From positions 1-64,000 of the forward strand of contig JBPBPL010000006.1 in NCBI GenBank assembly GCA_050954285.1: 64,000 nucleotides of DNA, given 5' to 3'. The notes under the pieces were generated by a model that was not told the origin of the DNA, searched no databases, and was given only the letters and a program-made list of their open reading frames with translations. Origin of the DNA: Mucilaginibacter_A sp050954285. GTDB lineage: Bacteria; Bacteroidota; Bacteroidia; Sphingobacteriales; Sphingobacteriaceae. Both the position numbers and the translations under genes were made by a program. Shown piece after piece: positions 1 to 7,702 of the stretch. The first letter of the stretch is position 1; every line of letters starts with the position of its first letter.

Positions 1-1341
1 AAATATTGGGGCGCACAAACCGAGCGTTCCCGTAATAATTTTAAAATTGGTCCGGCGGCCAGTATGCCTGTCGAAATTATTGAGGCTTTTGCTTATCTGA
101 AAAAAGCTGCTGCGTTTACCAATACTGATTTAGGCGTGCTTTCTACCGAAAAACGTGACTTAATTGCGCAGGTTTGTGATGAAATTTTAGAAGGGAAACT
201 GGCTGCAGAATTTCCGCTGGTGATCTGGCAAACTGGTTCGGGCACGCAATCTAACATGAACGTGAATGAAGTTGTAGCCAACCGCTCGCATGTTTTACAG
301 GGAAATGTTTTGGGTGAAGGGAAAACTTTTATCCACCCAAATGACGATGTGAACAAATCGCAATCTTCCAACGATACTTACCCAACGGCCATGCACATTG
401 CGGCTTTTAAAGTAGTTGTGGAAACAACGATTCCTGGTGTTGAAAAGTTAAGAGATACGCTTCAGGCAAAAGTAGAGGAGTTTAAAAATGTAGTTAAAAT
501 AGGCCGTACGCATTTAATGGATGCTACGCCGCTAACTTTAGGTCAGGAATTTTCCGGCTATGTTTCGCAGTTAACACATGGCTTAAAAGCTTTGCGCAAT
601 ACGTTGGAGCATCTTTCTGAACTGGCTTTAGGCGGAACGGCGGTTGGAACCGGCATCAATACACCAAAAGGTTATGATGTGAAAGTGGCCGAATATATTG
701 CACATTTTACCGGTTTGCCTTTTATCACTGCCGAAAATAAATTTGAAGCTTTGGCTGCGCATGATGCCATTGTGGAAACGCATGGCGCGTTAAAACAAAT
801 CGCAGTTTCTTTAATGAAAATTGCAAATGATATCCGGATGCTGGCTTCCGGTCCGCGTTCTGGTATCGGCGAAATTCATATTCCGGATAACGAACCGGGA
901 TCTTCTATCATGCCTGGAAAAGTAAATCCGACCCAAAACGAAGCAGTAACGATGGTTGCAGCGCAAGTGATGGGAAATGATGTAACGATTTCTATCGGCG
1001 GCTCAAACGGACATTATGAACTGAACGTTTTTAAACCGGTGATGGCTGCTGCCTTTTTGCAGTCGGCACGTTTAATTGGCGATGCTTGTGTTTCTTTTAC
1101 AGATCATTGTGCAGTTGGAATCACCCCAAATTATGAGGGCATTAAAAAGCATTTGGAAAATTCGCTGATGCTGGTTACAGCTTTAAATCCGCATATCGGT
1201 TACGAAAATGCGGCTAAAATTGCTAAAACAGCTTTGAAGGAAAACCAATCTTTGCGCGAAGCTGCCATTGGTTTGGGTTTATTGACCAATGAACAGTTTG
1301 ATGCCTGGGTTCGCCCGGAAAATATGATTGGCAGTTTATAA
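1..1341 (+). CDS. fumC: Class II fumarate hydratase, 5' end outside window
   Basis: Interconverts fumarate and L-malate in the TCA cycle; soluble homotetramer of the fumarase/aspartase superfamily. The frame is open from base 1 (KYWGAQTERSRNNF), so about 20 N-terminal residues lie outside the window; the first ATG in frame at 64 is internal. Visible signatures are the GSGTQSNMN block, the histidine-containing GRTHLMDATPLTLGQE block and the superfamily signature GSSIMPGKVNPTQNE, which carries the mobile catalytic loop. The 446 visible residues fit the usual 460-470. It is followed after 58 bases by a lipoprotein gene on the same strand, with a GC-rich hairpin between them. Confidence 0.97.
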   Translation, partial: KYWGAQTERSRNNFKIGPAASMPVEIIEAFAYLKKAAAFTNTDLGVLSTEKRDLIAQVCDEILEGKLAAEFPLVIWQTGSGTQSNMNVNEVVANRSHVLQGNVLGEGKTFIHPNDDVNKSQSSNDTYPTAMHIAAFKVVVETTIPGVEKLRDTLQAKVEEFKNVVKIGRTHLMDATPLTLGQEFSGYVSQLTHGLKALRNTLEHLSELALGGTAVGTGINTPKGYDVKVAEYIAHFTGLPFITAENKFEALAAHDAIVETHGALKQIAVSLMKIANDIRMLASGPRSGIGEIHIPDNEPGSSIMPGKVNPTQNEAVTMVAAQVMGNDVTISIGGSNGHYELNVFKPVMAAAFLQSARLIGDACVSFTDHCAVGITPNYEGIKKHLENSLMLVTALNPHIGYENAAKIAKTALKENQSLREAAIGLGLLTNEQFDAWVRPENMIGSL

Positions 1342-1349
1342 AATTTAAA

Positions 1350-1386
1350 GCCTCACCCTAAATCCCTCTCCAAAAATAGGAGAGGG
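1350..1386. repeat. GC-rich hairpin in a CCTCACCCTAAATCCCTCTCC-type repeat
   Basis: CCCTCTCC (1364-1371) and GGAGAGGG (1379-1386) form a perfect 8-bp stem over a 7-base loop. It could act as a terminator or 3' end stabiliser for fumC, but only short T stretches follow. From memory, similar CCTCACCC...CCCTCTCC stretches are scattered in many Bacteroidota genomes; no second copy was noticed in this window. It is unrelated to the abundant GCTTCTTTTA element. Confidence 0.6.
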
Positions 1387-1399
1387 AAAGCCTTTCTTA

Positions 1400-1897
1400 A
1401 TGTTTAAAAAACAATACTTCTTTTACCTGCTATTTTTTATTGTGATGGTTTCGTGCAAGCGTAAACAAGCCGTGCAGGAACCCGGAACTGAATTTTTGCA
1501 GGGCGAATGGCAACAAGATTCTGTGCGGATGCAAAATAAACTGCTTAGCTATTCTTTGTACCGGTTTAAGTTCCGTTGTGATTCAATTTACATCACCACT
1601 AATAATTTCAGCAAGGTAAATTATGGCGATGACAGCTGCATGAACAAAGGCAACTGGAAAGAATATGTACGTGGTAAATACGAATTGCACCATGATACGT
1701 TGCGCGTCCGTGGTTTATATTGTCATCCGGATTTTAGCTTGAAAAACGAAGGCTGTTTCCATATTGGGGTTTATGAAGATCTGTTTAAGCTGCAAAAGCA
1801 ATCAGATTCATCGTTCCATGTCACCAGTTTTTCCAGTACGATTCCGTTTAATATCCGTTTGGTTAAAAAAACTATCTGTCAGCCACAACCACTTTAA
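1400..1897 (+). CDS. Small lipoprotein of unknown function
   Basis: 165 residues. The N-terminus is a hydrophobic signal ending in VMVSC, a lipobox with Cys19, so the protein is probably lipid-anchored in the cell envelope. The rest is short, rich in aromatic and charged beta-strand-like segments (LQGEWQQDS, YRFKFRCDSIYI), and contains five more cysteines that could form disulfides. The overall pattern resembles small lipocalin-like Bacteroidota lipoproteins, but I recognise no named domain. It lies between fumC and the S1/P1 nuclease gene (12-base gap), so co-transcription with the nuclease is likely. Confidence 0.75.
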   Translation: MFKKQYFFYLLFFIVMVSCKRKQAVQEPGTEFLQGEWQQDSVRMQNKLLSYSLYRFKFRCDSIYITTNNFSKVNYGDDSCMNKGNWKEYVRGKYELHHDTLRVRGLYCHPDFSLKNEGCFHIGVYEDLFKLQKQSDSSFHVTSFSSTIPFNIRLVKKTICQPQPL

Positions 1898-1909
1898 ATT
1901 TATTTCAAT

Positions 1910-2704
1910 ATGAAAGTTAAGAAAATTTCCATGCTGTTTTTAGGCATGTTTTTTATGTATCTGCCGATCCAATCAATGGCTTGGGGAATGCTCGGCCATC
2001 GGATAGTTGGGCAGATTGCCGATAGCTATCTCAGCAAAAAAGCGAGGAAAAATATTGCGCTGATTTTGGGTGATGAATCCGTAGCAATGGCCAGCACCTG
2101 GGCAGATTTCATCAAATCAGATCCGGCTTACAGTTATTTATCACCCTGGCATTATGTCGATTTCGATCAGCAGTTTGCTTATCCCCAAATGCAGTCGTTT
2201 TTAAAGCAGGATACTACAGTAGATGCTTATACAAAGCTCAACTTGATTATTGCTCAGCTTAAAAACAAAAACCTGGAACAAGGTAAAAAACAAATGTATT
2301 TGCGTCTGCTGATCCATATTGTGGGCGATGTGCACCAGCCGATGCACACGGCACATACGGTGGATAAAGGCGGCAACGATGTCAAGCTTTTCTGGTTTAA
2401 CAAACCTACTAATCTGCACGCACTTTGGGATTCCAACATGATTGATGATGAGCAATTGAGTTATACCGAATACGCAGCCTGGATTAACCACAGCACCAAA
2501 GAACAGCGTGAAAATTTGCAGCACGACGCCATCAGCAAATGGTTGTACGAATCGAGCCAGATTTCAGAAAAACTCTATACTGAAATCAAGCCGGAAGCAC
2601 ATTTAAGTTTTCGTTACACATTCGATCACATCGCAATTGCTAACCAGCAGTTGCTGAAGGGCGGCATCCGATTAGCCGGAATTTTAAATGAATTGTTTGG
2701 GTAA
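1910..2704 (+). CDS. Secreted S1/P1-type zinc nuclease
   Basis: 264-residue member of the S1/P1 nuclease family, which cleaves single-stranded DNA/RNA using three zinc ions. A signal peptide ends at SMA and the predicted mature protein begins WGMLGHR; in this family the N-terminal Trp itself binds zinc, so this cleavage point fits exactly. Further zinc/active-site blocks are WHYVDF, HIVGDVHQPMHTAH and GGNDVKLFWF...NLHALWD, in the expected order. The length is typical. Probably periplasmic or secreted, for nucleic acid scavenging. Confidence 0.93.
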   Translation: MKVKKISMLFLGMFFMYLPIQSMAWGMLGHRIVGQIADSYLSKKARKNIALILGDESVAMASTWADFIKSDPAYSYLSPWHYVDFDQQFAYPQMQSFLKQDTTVDAYTKLNLIIAQLKNKNLEQGKKQMYLRLLIHIVGDVHQPMHTAHTVDKGGNDVKLFWFNKPTNLHALWDSNMIDDEQLSYTEYAAWINHSTKEQRENLQHDAISKWLYESSQISEKLYTEIKPEAHLSFRYTFDHIAIANQQLLKGGIRLAGILNELFG

Positions 2705-2733
2705 GCTAAGTGCTGATCACTAATAGCTGAAGA

Positions 2734-3168
2734 ATGAAAATATTAATGGTTTGCCTCGGCAACATCTGCCGTTCGCCGCTGGCAGAAGGCTTGATGAAAC
2801 ATGCAGTAAAAGAAGCAGGGCTGGATTGGGAAATCGATTCGGCTGGAACTGGGAACTGGCATGTGGGCGAAGGTCCGGATAGGCGCTCTGTCCGCGTAGC
2901 TAAAACACATGGAATCGATATCAGCAAGCAGCTTTGCCGACAGTTTAAGACGGCTGATTTTGATGCATTCGACCTGATTTTGGTGATGGACAAACACAAC
3001 CTGGCCAATGTGCGCGGTATGGCCACAAACGAACAGGATAAAGCTAAGGTAAAGCTATTTTTGGGGGATAAAGATGTGCCCGATCCGTATACCGATGATG
3101 CACAGTTTGAGCCGGTTTTTGAGTTGATTGAAGGTGGTTGTAAAGATGTAATTAGAGAATATCGATAA
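2734..3168 (+). CDS. Low-molecular-weight protein-tyrosine phosphatase
   Basis: 144 residues. The N-terminus carries the CX5R phosphate-binding loop (C7-LGNIC-R13-S14) directly after the first strand, and the general acid lies in DPYTDD (Asp117-Pro-Tyr). Both are diagnostic of LMW-PTPases, which dephosphorylate phosphotyrosine and sometimes phosphoarginine. The last 17 bases overlap the 3' end of the convergent GNAT gene. No partner tyrosine kinase is nearby. Confidence 0.93.
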   Translation: MKILMVCLGNICRSPLAEGLMKHAVKEAGLDWEIDSAGTGNWHVGEGPDRRSVRVAKTHGIDISKQLCRQFKTADFDAFDLILVMDKHNLANVRGMATNEQDKAKVKLFLGDKDVPDPYTDDAQFEPVFELIEGGCKDVIREYR

Positions 3169-3670
3169 TATTACCTTTGTTTGCTACTTCAAAATACGAA
3201 AGTTCTTGTTCATATCTGTTAACATTTGCAGCACGTTTTAATCCCGATTTTTGCAGCACTTTCTGGGAAGCCACATTTTCAAGTGCAGTTACCGCCACGA
3301 CCTTTTCAGCGTTCAATTCCTCAAAACTATATTTTATCAGGTATTTTACAACTTCGGTCGCCAAACCTTTTCCCCAATATTTTTGATGGAAACTGTAGCC
3401 AACCTCCAGTATATGCTCCGCATCAAAAGCCCGTATCAAACACATTCCCATAAAATCATTACCCAAACTAAAAATCCCCCAGCGGTTTAAAGGTTTGTGC
3501 AATTTATAATCCGCAATTGCAGTTCTAAACATTTCTGCGTTCTCTACACGTGTTCTTTTAGGGAGATAAATTGCCACTTCCAAATCAGCCAATAAATCAA
3601 CATAAATCGTTTCTTCCTCCAGCAAAAAATTACGGATGATAAATGTTGAAGTTTGGATTGGCATTGGCAT
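3152..3670 (-). CDS. GNAT N-acetyltransferase, RimJ/RimL type
   Basis: 172 residues. The acetyl-CoA pyrophosphate-binding motif is visible as QKYWGKGLATE (motif A, Q/RxxGxG/A), preceded by the LEVGYSF strand and followed by the NAEKVVAVTALENVASQKVLQKSG segment typical of RimJ/RimL ribosomal-protein acetyltransferases and their many relatives. The substrate cannot be deduced. It is convergent with the phosphatase and divergent from hisS. A second possible start (Met3) lies 6 bases downstream. Confidence 0.88.
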   Translation of the reverse strand: MPMPIQTSTFIIRNFLLEEETIYVDLLADLEVAIYLPKRTRVENAEMFRTAIADYKLHKPLNRWGIFSLGNDFMGMCLIRAFDAEHILEVGYSFHQKYWGKGLATEVVKYLIKYSFEELNAEKVVAVTALENVASQKVLQKSGLKRAANVNRYEQELSYFEVANKGNIIDIL

Positions 3671-3721
3671 AAGGCAAGTTAAGGTAAATCTTAATTAAAA
3701 TACCTGTAAAAGTCTTTTTAT

Positions 3722-3729
3722 TACCTTTG
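3722..3729 (+). promoter_or_regulatory. Candidate Bacteroidota -7 element for hisS
   Basis: TACCTTTG matches the TAnnTTTG -7 consensus and ends only four bases before the hisS ATG at 3734, implying a very short or absent leader. I do not see a clear TTG at the -33 distance. Confidence 0.5.
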
Positions 3730-3733
3730 CCGC

Positions 3734-5278
3734 ATGGCATCCAACAAACCATCCGTACCGAAAGGAACCCGCGATTTCTCGCCCGCCGAAATGGCCAAAC
3801 GCAATTATATTTTTGATACGATAAAAACAGTATTCCGCAAATACGGCTACCAGGAAATCCAGACGCCTTCCATGGAAAACCTTGAAACTTTAACTGGGAA
3901 ATATGGCGATGAAGGTGATAAGCTGATTTTTAAGATTTTGAATAGTGGTGAATTTTTAGAGTTAAACGATCTTAACGTTTTTTTTAACGATTTAGAAGCA
4001 GGGTTAAAATTTCTTAAAGAAGATGTTTCCGAAGAACTTAAAAAAGATTTACCTAAAAACTTCGCTCATGCCTTATTTGTAGCAACAGATGAAGAACGAA
4101 AAGAACTTAGAAAAGATTACCTCACTTTACTTGAATTGATTAATTCGAGAAATCGTGTTGTTGCCTATAATAAATTTACTTCTAAAATCTCCGAAAAAGC
4201 CCTCCGCTACGATTTAACCGTTCCATTCGCCCGTTACGTAGTTTCTCATCAAAGCGAAATCACTTTCCCGTTCAAGCGTTTCCAGGTGCAGCCGGTTTGG
4301 CGTGCCGATCGTCCGCAAAAAGGCCGTTACCGCGAGTTTTACCAATGCGATGCCGATGTGGTTGGTTCTGATTCGCTGCTGAACGAAGCCGAATTTATCC
4401 TGATTTATGATGAAGCGTTGAGCAATTTCGGGTTGAAAAATTTCACCATTAAAATTAATAACCGCAAAATTTTGTCCGGCATTGCTGAAATTATTGGTAA
4501 ACCGGAACTGATTGTGGATATGACGGTTGCCATCGATAAACTGGATAAAATCGGTATGACCGGCGTAAGTAAAGAACTCATAGAACGTGGTTTTACAGAA
4601 GAAGATTTGTTGAAGTTAACACCAGTAATTTTATTGGGCGGGAGCAACGATGAAAAAATTAATGCACTAAAAAAAGTATTGCAGACTTCAGAAATCGGTT
4701 TAAAAGGAATTACAGAAATTGAAGCTGTTTTTGCCTACTTAAAAAATTGTACGATAAAAACAGCAAAGCTTGAACTGGACATTACTTTGGCGCGCGGTTT
4801 AAATTATTATACCGGTGCTATTTTCGAAGTAAAAACCAATGAAGTGGCGATGGGCAGCATTGGCGGTGGTGGCCGGTATGATGATTTAACCGGCATGTTT
4901 GGTTTGAAAGGTTTAACCGGAGCCGGAATTTCTTTTGGTGCCGACCGGATTTATGATGTTTTGGAAGAATTGAAACTGTTCCCGCAAGATACTACGCAAG
5001 GCACACAGGTTTTAATTTGCTGTTTTGATAAAGAGTTTGAAAATTATGGATTTCAATTAGTCAATCAGTTGCGGCATCAGGGAATCCGTGCAGAACTCTA
5101 TCCGCCGGGTGCCAAAATAAAAAAGCAGTTAGATTATGCCAACAATAAAAATATTCCATTCACGATTATGATTGGCAGTGAGGAAATGGAAACCGGGCTT
5201 TTATCATTTAAAAACATGGTTTCTGGCGAGCAGCAAAAGCTAACTGCGGAAGGAATTTTAGAGAAGCTGAAAGCGTAG
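3734..5278 (+). CDS. hisS: Histidine-tRNA ligase with a central insertion
   Basis: 514-residue class II aminoacyl-tRNA synthetase that charges tRNA-His. Visible blocks: N-terminal KGTRDFSPAEM; ISEKALRYDLTVPFARYV; motif 2 as RADRPQKGRYREFYQCDAD; the histidine-binding LARGLNYYTG; motif 3 in GAGISFGADRIYDV; then an alpha/beta anticodon-binding domain. Bacterial HisRS is usually 420-460 residues. The excess comes from a Lys/Glu/Leu-rich stretch of about 75 residues (roughly 76-150, bases 3959-4183) between the FKILNSGEFL strand and ISEKALRYD, where other enzymes have a short loop. This stretch is markedly AT-rich but stays in frame. Confidence 0.96.
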   Translation: MASNKPSVPKGTRDFSPAEMAKRNYIFDTIKTVFRKYGYQEIQTPSMENLETLTGKYGDEGDKLIFKILNSGEFLELNDLNVFFNDLEAGLKFLKEDVSEELKKDLPKNFAHALFVATDEERKELRKDYLTLLELINSRNRVVAYNKFTSKISEKALRYDLTVPFARYVVSHQSEITFPFKRFQVQPVWRADRPQKGRYREFYQCDADVVGSDSLLNEAEFILIYDEALSNFGLKNFTIKINNRKILSGIAEIIGKPELIVDMTVAIDKLDKIGMTGVSKELIERGFTEEDLLKLTPVILLGGSNDEKINALKKVLQTSEIGLKGITEIEAVFAYLKNCTIKTAKLELDITLARGLNYYTGAIFEVKTNEVAMGSIGGGGRYDDLTGMFGLKGLTGAGISFGADRIYDVLEELKLFPQDTTQGTQVLICCFDKEFENYGFQLVNQLRHQGIRAELYPPGAKIKKQLDYANNKNIPFTIMIGSEEMETGLLSFKNMVSGEQQKLTAEGILEKLKA

Positions 5279-5338
5279 ATTTTGTTGTACTATACTTCCT
5301 CCGATGAATAGAACGGTAACCACCTAGGCGCGGTGGGT

Positions 5339-5384
5339 GAATGCCGCGCGGAGGCGATCAGGCATTCTTGATTTTTTGTTTTTG
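5339..5384 (+). terminator. Probable intrinsic terminator of hisS
   Basis: GAATGCC (5339-5345) pairs with GGCATTC (5361-5367) around a GC-rich 15-base loop, followed by a T-rich run (TTGATTTTTTGTTTTTG). A smaller CACC/GGTG pair lies just upstream. Position and T-run fit termination of the + strand hisS transcript. Confidence 0.6.
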
Positions 5385-5417
5385 TGATTAAGCAAAAGAA
5401 CGCATAAGAAAGAAAAA

Positions 5418-5442
5418 TACTGCTTTTATCGACATAAAATCG
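5418..5442 (+). repeat. GCTTCTTTTA-family element, ACTGC variant
   Basis: TACTGCTTTTATC followed by GAC and ATAAAATC. The head differs from the common GCTTC form, but the TTTTAT/ATAAAA pair is perfect. It lies between the hisS terminator and the 3' end of the minus-strand gene at 5462. Confidence 0.7.
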
Positions 5443-5461
5443 TTGTTGATTTAAAAACCCT

Positions 5462-6451
5462 TTACCCCGGCAATTCAATCGCTTCCGCAGGGATGAACAG
5501 GCTGTTTTTATCAACTAAAAAACTCATTGGCTGCTCCGGGTTTTTGATGATTTCGAGCAGCAAAAATCCCCAGGGTTTCCAGAAATTTTCTAAAACCTGG
5601 CCGTAAACTTTGTTTTTCCATTCGTCAAAAAGCGGTTTGGCACTCAAACCTTTCAGCGGCATGGCTTCTACATAAATTTTATTTAGAACGGGCAACAAAT
5701 TGTATTCCGGCAAACGATTGAAAAGGTAAGCGGAGTAAAAAATCCGGCCAGAAAACTCCTCAAACTGTATCGGATGCAGCGTTTTTCCGGTTATTTTCTG
5801 TAAAATTTCCTGCTGATAAACGCCATTTGCACCGTTATCCTGCAAGCAAAAAATAAAGCCAAAATCTTTTAACCGCAGCGAAAACGTAAGTGAATTGATC
5901 TCGTCCCGATAATTAAACTGATCTGTTTCCGGATTGATTTTGAACAGGAAAAAACTATACGGCTTGAAATCCTCAAAAACTATCGGTAAAAGAAGCATCT
6001 GCAACATCAAATGCAGCGAACTGAATTTGTGCATCAGCGATTGCGAAATATTTAAACCTTCACCCTGCGCATATTGCTGGCGGATAGCGGATTGCAGTTC
6101 GTTAAAAATAACGCCGTACATTATTTTGCCGGCCCAGATAAACAGTTTCCACTCGTCCAAAGCCTGCACGGCCTCAAAACCTTGCTCAAATGCAGCTTTA
6201 ATTTCTGCTTCCAGCGGCTCAAAATAAAGTTCGTTTACTGCTGCGGAGCAAGGCAATTTTAAATCTTTATACGTCGGGAAATTTTCATCCAGCATTTTAA
6301 ACGGCTGATCGTACAGATTGTATTTTGCCAGCAGCCAGGCCGGAAAAACCTGTATTTTTTCTTCTTCAGATTGCAATGGCTGTCCGGATAAAAAACAGGT
6401 GCGGTTGCCAAAATTAAATTTGTCGAATGGCTGGTAAATTTCCGTTTGCAT
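5462..6451 (-). CDS. Protein of unknown function, 329 residues
   Basis: I do not recognise this family. It has no signal peptide and no clear membrane span, so it is probably cytoplasmic. The N-terminus holds a short Cys-containing turn (NRTCFLSGQPLQ) that recalls the beginning of a zinc or HNH-like knuckle but lacks a second cysteine pair. The middle is helix-rich and hydrophobic (LHLMLQMLLLPIVFEDF) and the C-terminus is aromatic-rich (ENFWKPWGFLLLEI). It is divergently arranged with the dipeptide epimerase gene, 56 bases away. Confidence 0.75.
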   Translation of the reverse strand: MQTEIYQPFDKFNFGNRTCFLSGQPLQSEEEKIQVFPAWLLAKYNLYDQPFKMLDENFPTYKDLKLPCSAAVNELYFEPLEAEIKAAFEQGFEAVQALDEWKLFIWAGKIMYGVIFNELQSAIRQQYAQGEGLNISQSLMHKFSSLHLMLQMLLLPIVFEDFKPYSFFLFKINPETDQFNYRDEINSLTFSLRLKDFGFIFCLQDNGANGVYQQEILQKITGKTLHPIQFEEFSGRIFYSAYLFNRLPEYNLLPVLNKIYVEAMPLKGLSAKPLFDEWKNKVYGQVLENFWKPWGFLLLEIIKNPEQPMSFLVDKNSLFIPAEAIELPG

Positions 6452-6507
6452 ATCGCCAAAGATAGAAATGATTTTGCAGGGGATTTTTTAGCTTTAGGCG
6501 ATTTAAC

Positions 6508-7536
6508 ATGAAACTGACTTACCAACCTTTTCAGCTCGAACTGAAACATCCATTCAGCATTTCCAAATTTACGCGCACAGCTACGCCATTGATTTTACTG
6601 CAATTGCATTACGAAGGTTTTGCAGGTTACGGGGAAGCTTCGATGGTGCCGTATCTGGGCGAAAATTTAGAAACGGCTACAGCTTTTTTGCAAAATGTTG
6701 ATTTAAACCGCTTTCATCATCCATTCAACACGGAAGAAATTTTGGCTTATCTGGATGATCTCGCTTCTGGAAATACCAATATTAAGGCAGCCATTGATAT
6801 CGCATTTCATGACCTGATCGGGAAGATCGAACAAAAACCATGTTATAAAATGTTTGGTTCCGATCCGCATAAAATGCCCATAACCAGTTTTACTTTAGGT
6901 TTGGATTCGCCCGAAATGATGATTAAAAAGGCGCAGGAAGCTGCTGATTTTAAGGTGATTAAAATTAAGTTGGGCCGAGATAATGATGAAGAAATTATCC
7001 GTGCGATACGCTCTGTTACCAACGTTCCGCTTTATGTAGATGCCAATCAGGGCTGGACGGACCGGCAAAAATCTTTAGATAAAATCTTCTGGCTGTACGA
7101 ACAAGGTGTAGAACTGATTGAGCAGCCGATGAATAAAAACGATCTGGACGGCAATGCTTTTTTAACACAAAACAGTCCGGTTGCGATAATTGGCGATGAA
7201 GCTGTGCAACGTTTTGCAGACGTGGAAAAAGCAAAAGGTGTTTATCATGGCATCAACGTAAAGCTGATGAAATCTGCAGGGATGCATGAAGGCCATCGTA
7301 TGATTTTGAAAGCGAAAACACTGGGTTTGAAAGTGCTGATCGGTTGCATGAGCGAAACCAGTTGCGCTACTTTGGCCGCTGCTGCTTTGGCTCCGCTTTG
7401 CGATTGGGCTGATTTGGACGGGCCGTTTCTCACCAAAAACAATCCTTACCAAAATCCGGATTTTACCGATGGAAAATATGTGCTAAAAGAAGCATTTGGT
7501 TTGGGTTTGGTTTCGGTGGATGGTACATTATTATAG
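6508..7536 (+). CDS. Dipeptide epimerase (L-Ala-D/L-Glu type)
   Basis: 342-residue enolase-superfamily protein. It has the full muconate-lactonizing-subgroup catalytic set: KIK (Lys152 and Lys154) on strand 2, metal ligands Asp178 (VDAN), Glu205 (IEQP) and Asp230 (IGDE), and the opposing lysine in NVKLMK (about Lys252). The IGCMSET stretch near the C-terminus fits L-Ala-D/L-Glu epimerases, which act on murein-derived dipeptides during peptidoglycan recycling. Substrate specificity within the subgroup is inferred. It is not a fuconate dehydratase by these motifs, which matters for the fucose operon downstream. Confidence 0.88.
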   Translation: MKLTYQPFQLELKHPFSISKFTRTATPLILLQLHYEGFAGYGEASMVPYLGENLETATAFLQNVDLNRFHHPFNTEEILAYLDDLASGNTNIKAAIDIAFHDLIGKIEQKPCYKMFGSDPHKMPITSFTLGLDSPEMMIKKAQEAADFKVIKIKLGRDNDEEIIRAIRSVTNVPLYVDANQGWTDRQKSLDKIFWLYEQGVELIEQPMNKNDLDGNAFLTQNSPVAIIGDEAVQRFADVEKAKGVYHGINVKLMKSAGMHEGHRMILKAKTLGLKVLIGCMSETSCATLAAAALAPLCDWADLDGPFLTKNNPYQNPDFTDGKYVLKEAFGLGLVSVDGTLL

Positions 7537-7642
7537 GTTCTGTATTTAAAGCCTTATCATCCTAACGGAAGAGAGAAAATCTTCATCAGTATAATCATTT
7601 GCTTTGATAAAGATTACTCTTATCGCTGAAATGCCAGCACCT

Positions 7643-7673
7643 AAAATCAGCATCAATTATGATGCTGATTTTT
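7643..7673. terminator. Bidirectional terminator between convergent genes
   Basis: AAAATCAGCATC (7643-7654) and GATGCTGATTTT pair perfectly over 12 bp with a 6-base loop (AATTAT), with A and T runs outside, so it can stop transcription from both the epimerase and the M56 gene. The arms read TAAAA-TC-AGCATC, two bases away from the TAAAAGAAGCATC core of the dispersed element. Confidence 0.8.
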
Positions 7674-7694
7674 AAGTGATAAAAGAAGTATCAC
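7669..7694 (-). repeat. GCTTCTTTTA-family element next to terminator
   Basis: On the minus strand it reads GTGATACTTCTTTTATC, then ACT, then TAAAAA. GTGATA and TATCAC also form a small dyad around the core. It overlaps the T-run of the preceding terminator. Confidence 0.7.
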
Positions 7695-7702
7695 AGTTTT
7701 AC

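Noticed and set aside
3172..3179. TACCTTTG as a promoter
   Set aside because: It lies in the convergent overlap region inside the GNAT gene with no plus-strand gene at the right distance.
5290..5514. 74-codon minus-strand frame near the hisS terminator
   Set aside because: Lies over the terminator, an element copy and the end of the 329-residue gene in another frame; no protein-like features.
6508..7536. Enolase-superfamily gene as the missing fuconate dehydratase
   Set aside because: Its Lys-x-Lys and opposing lysine arrangement is that of dipeptide epimerases and it lies outside the fucose operon.
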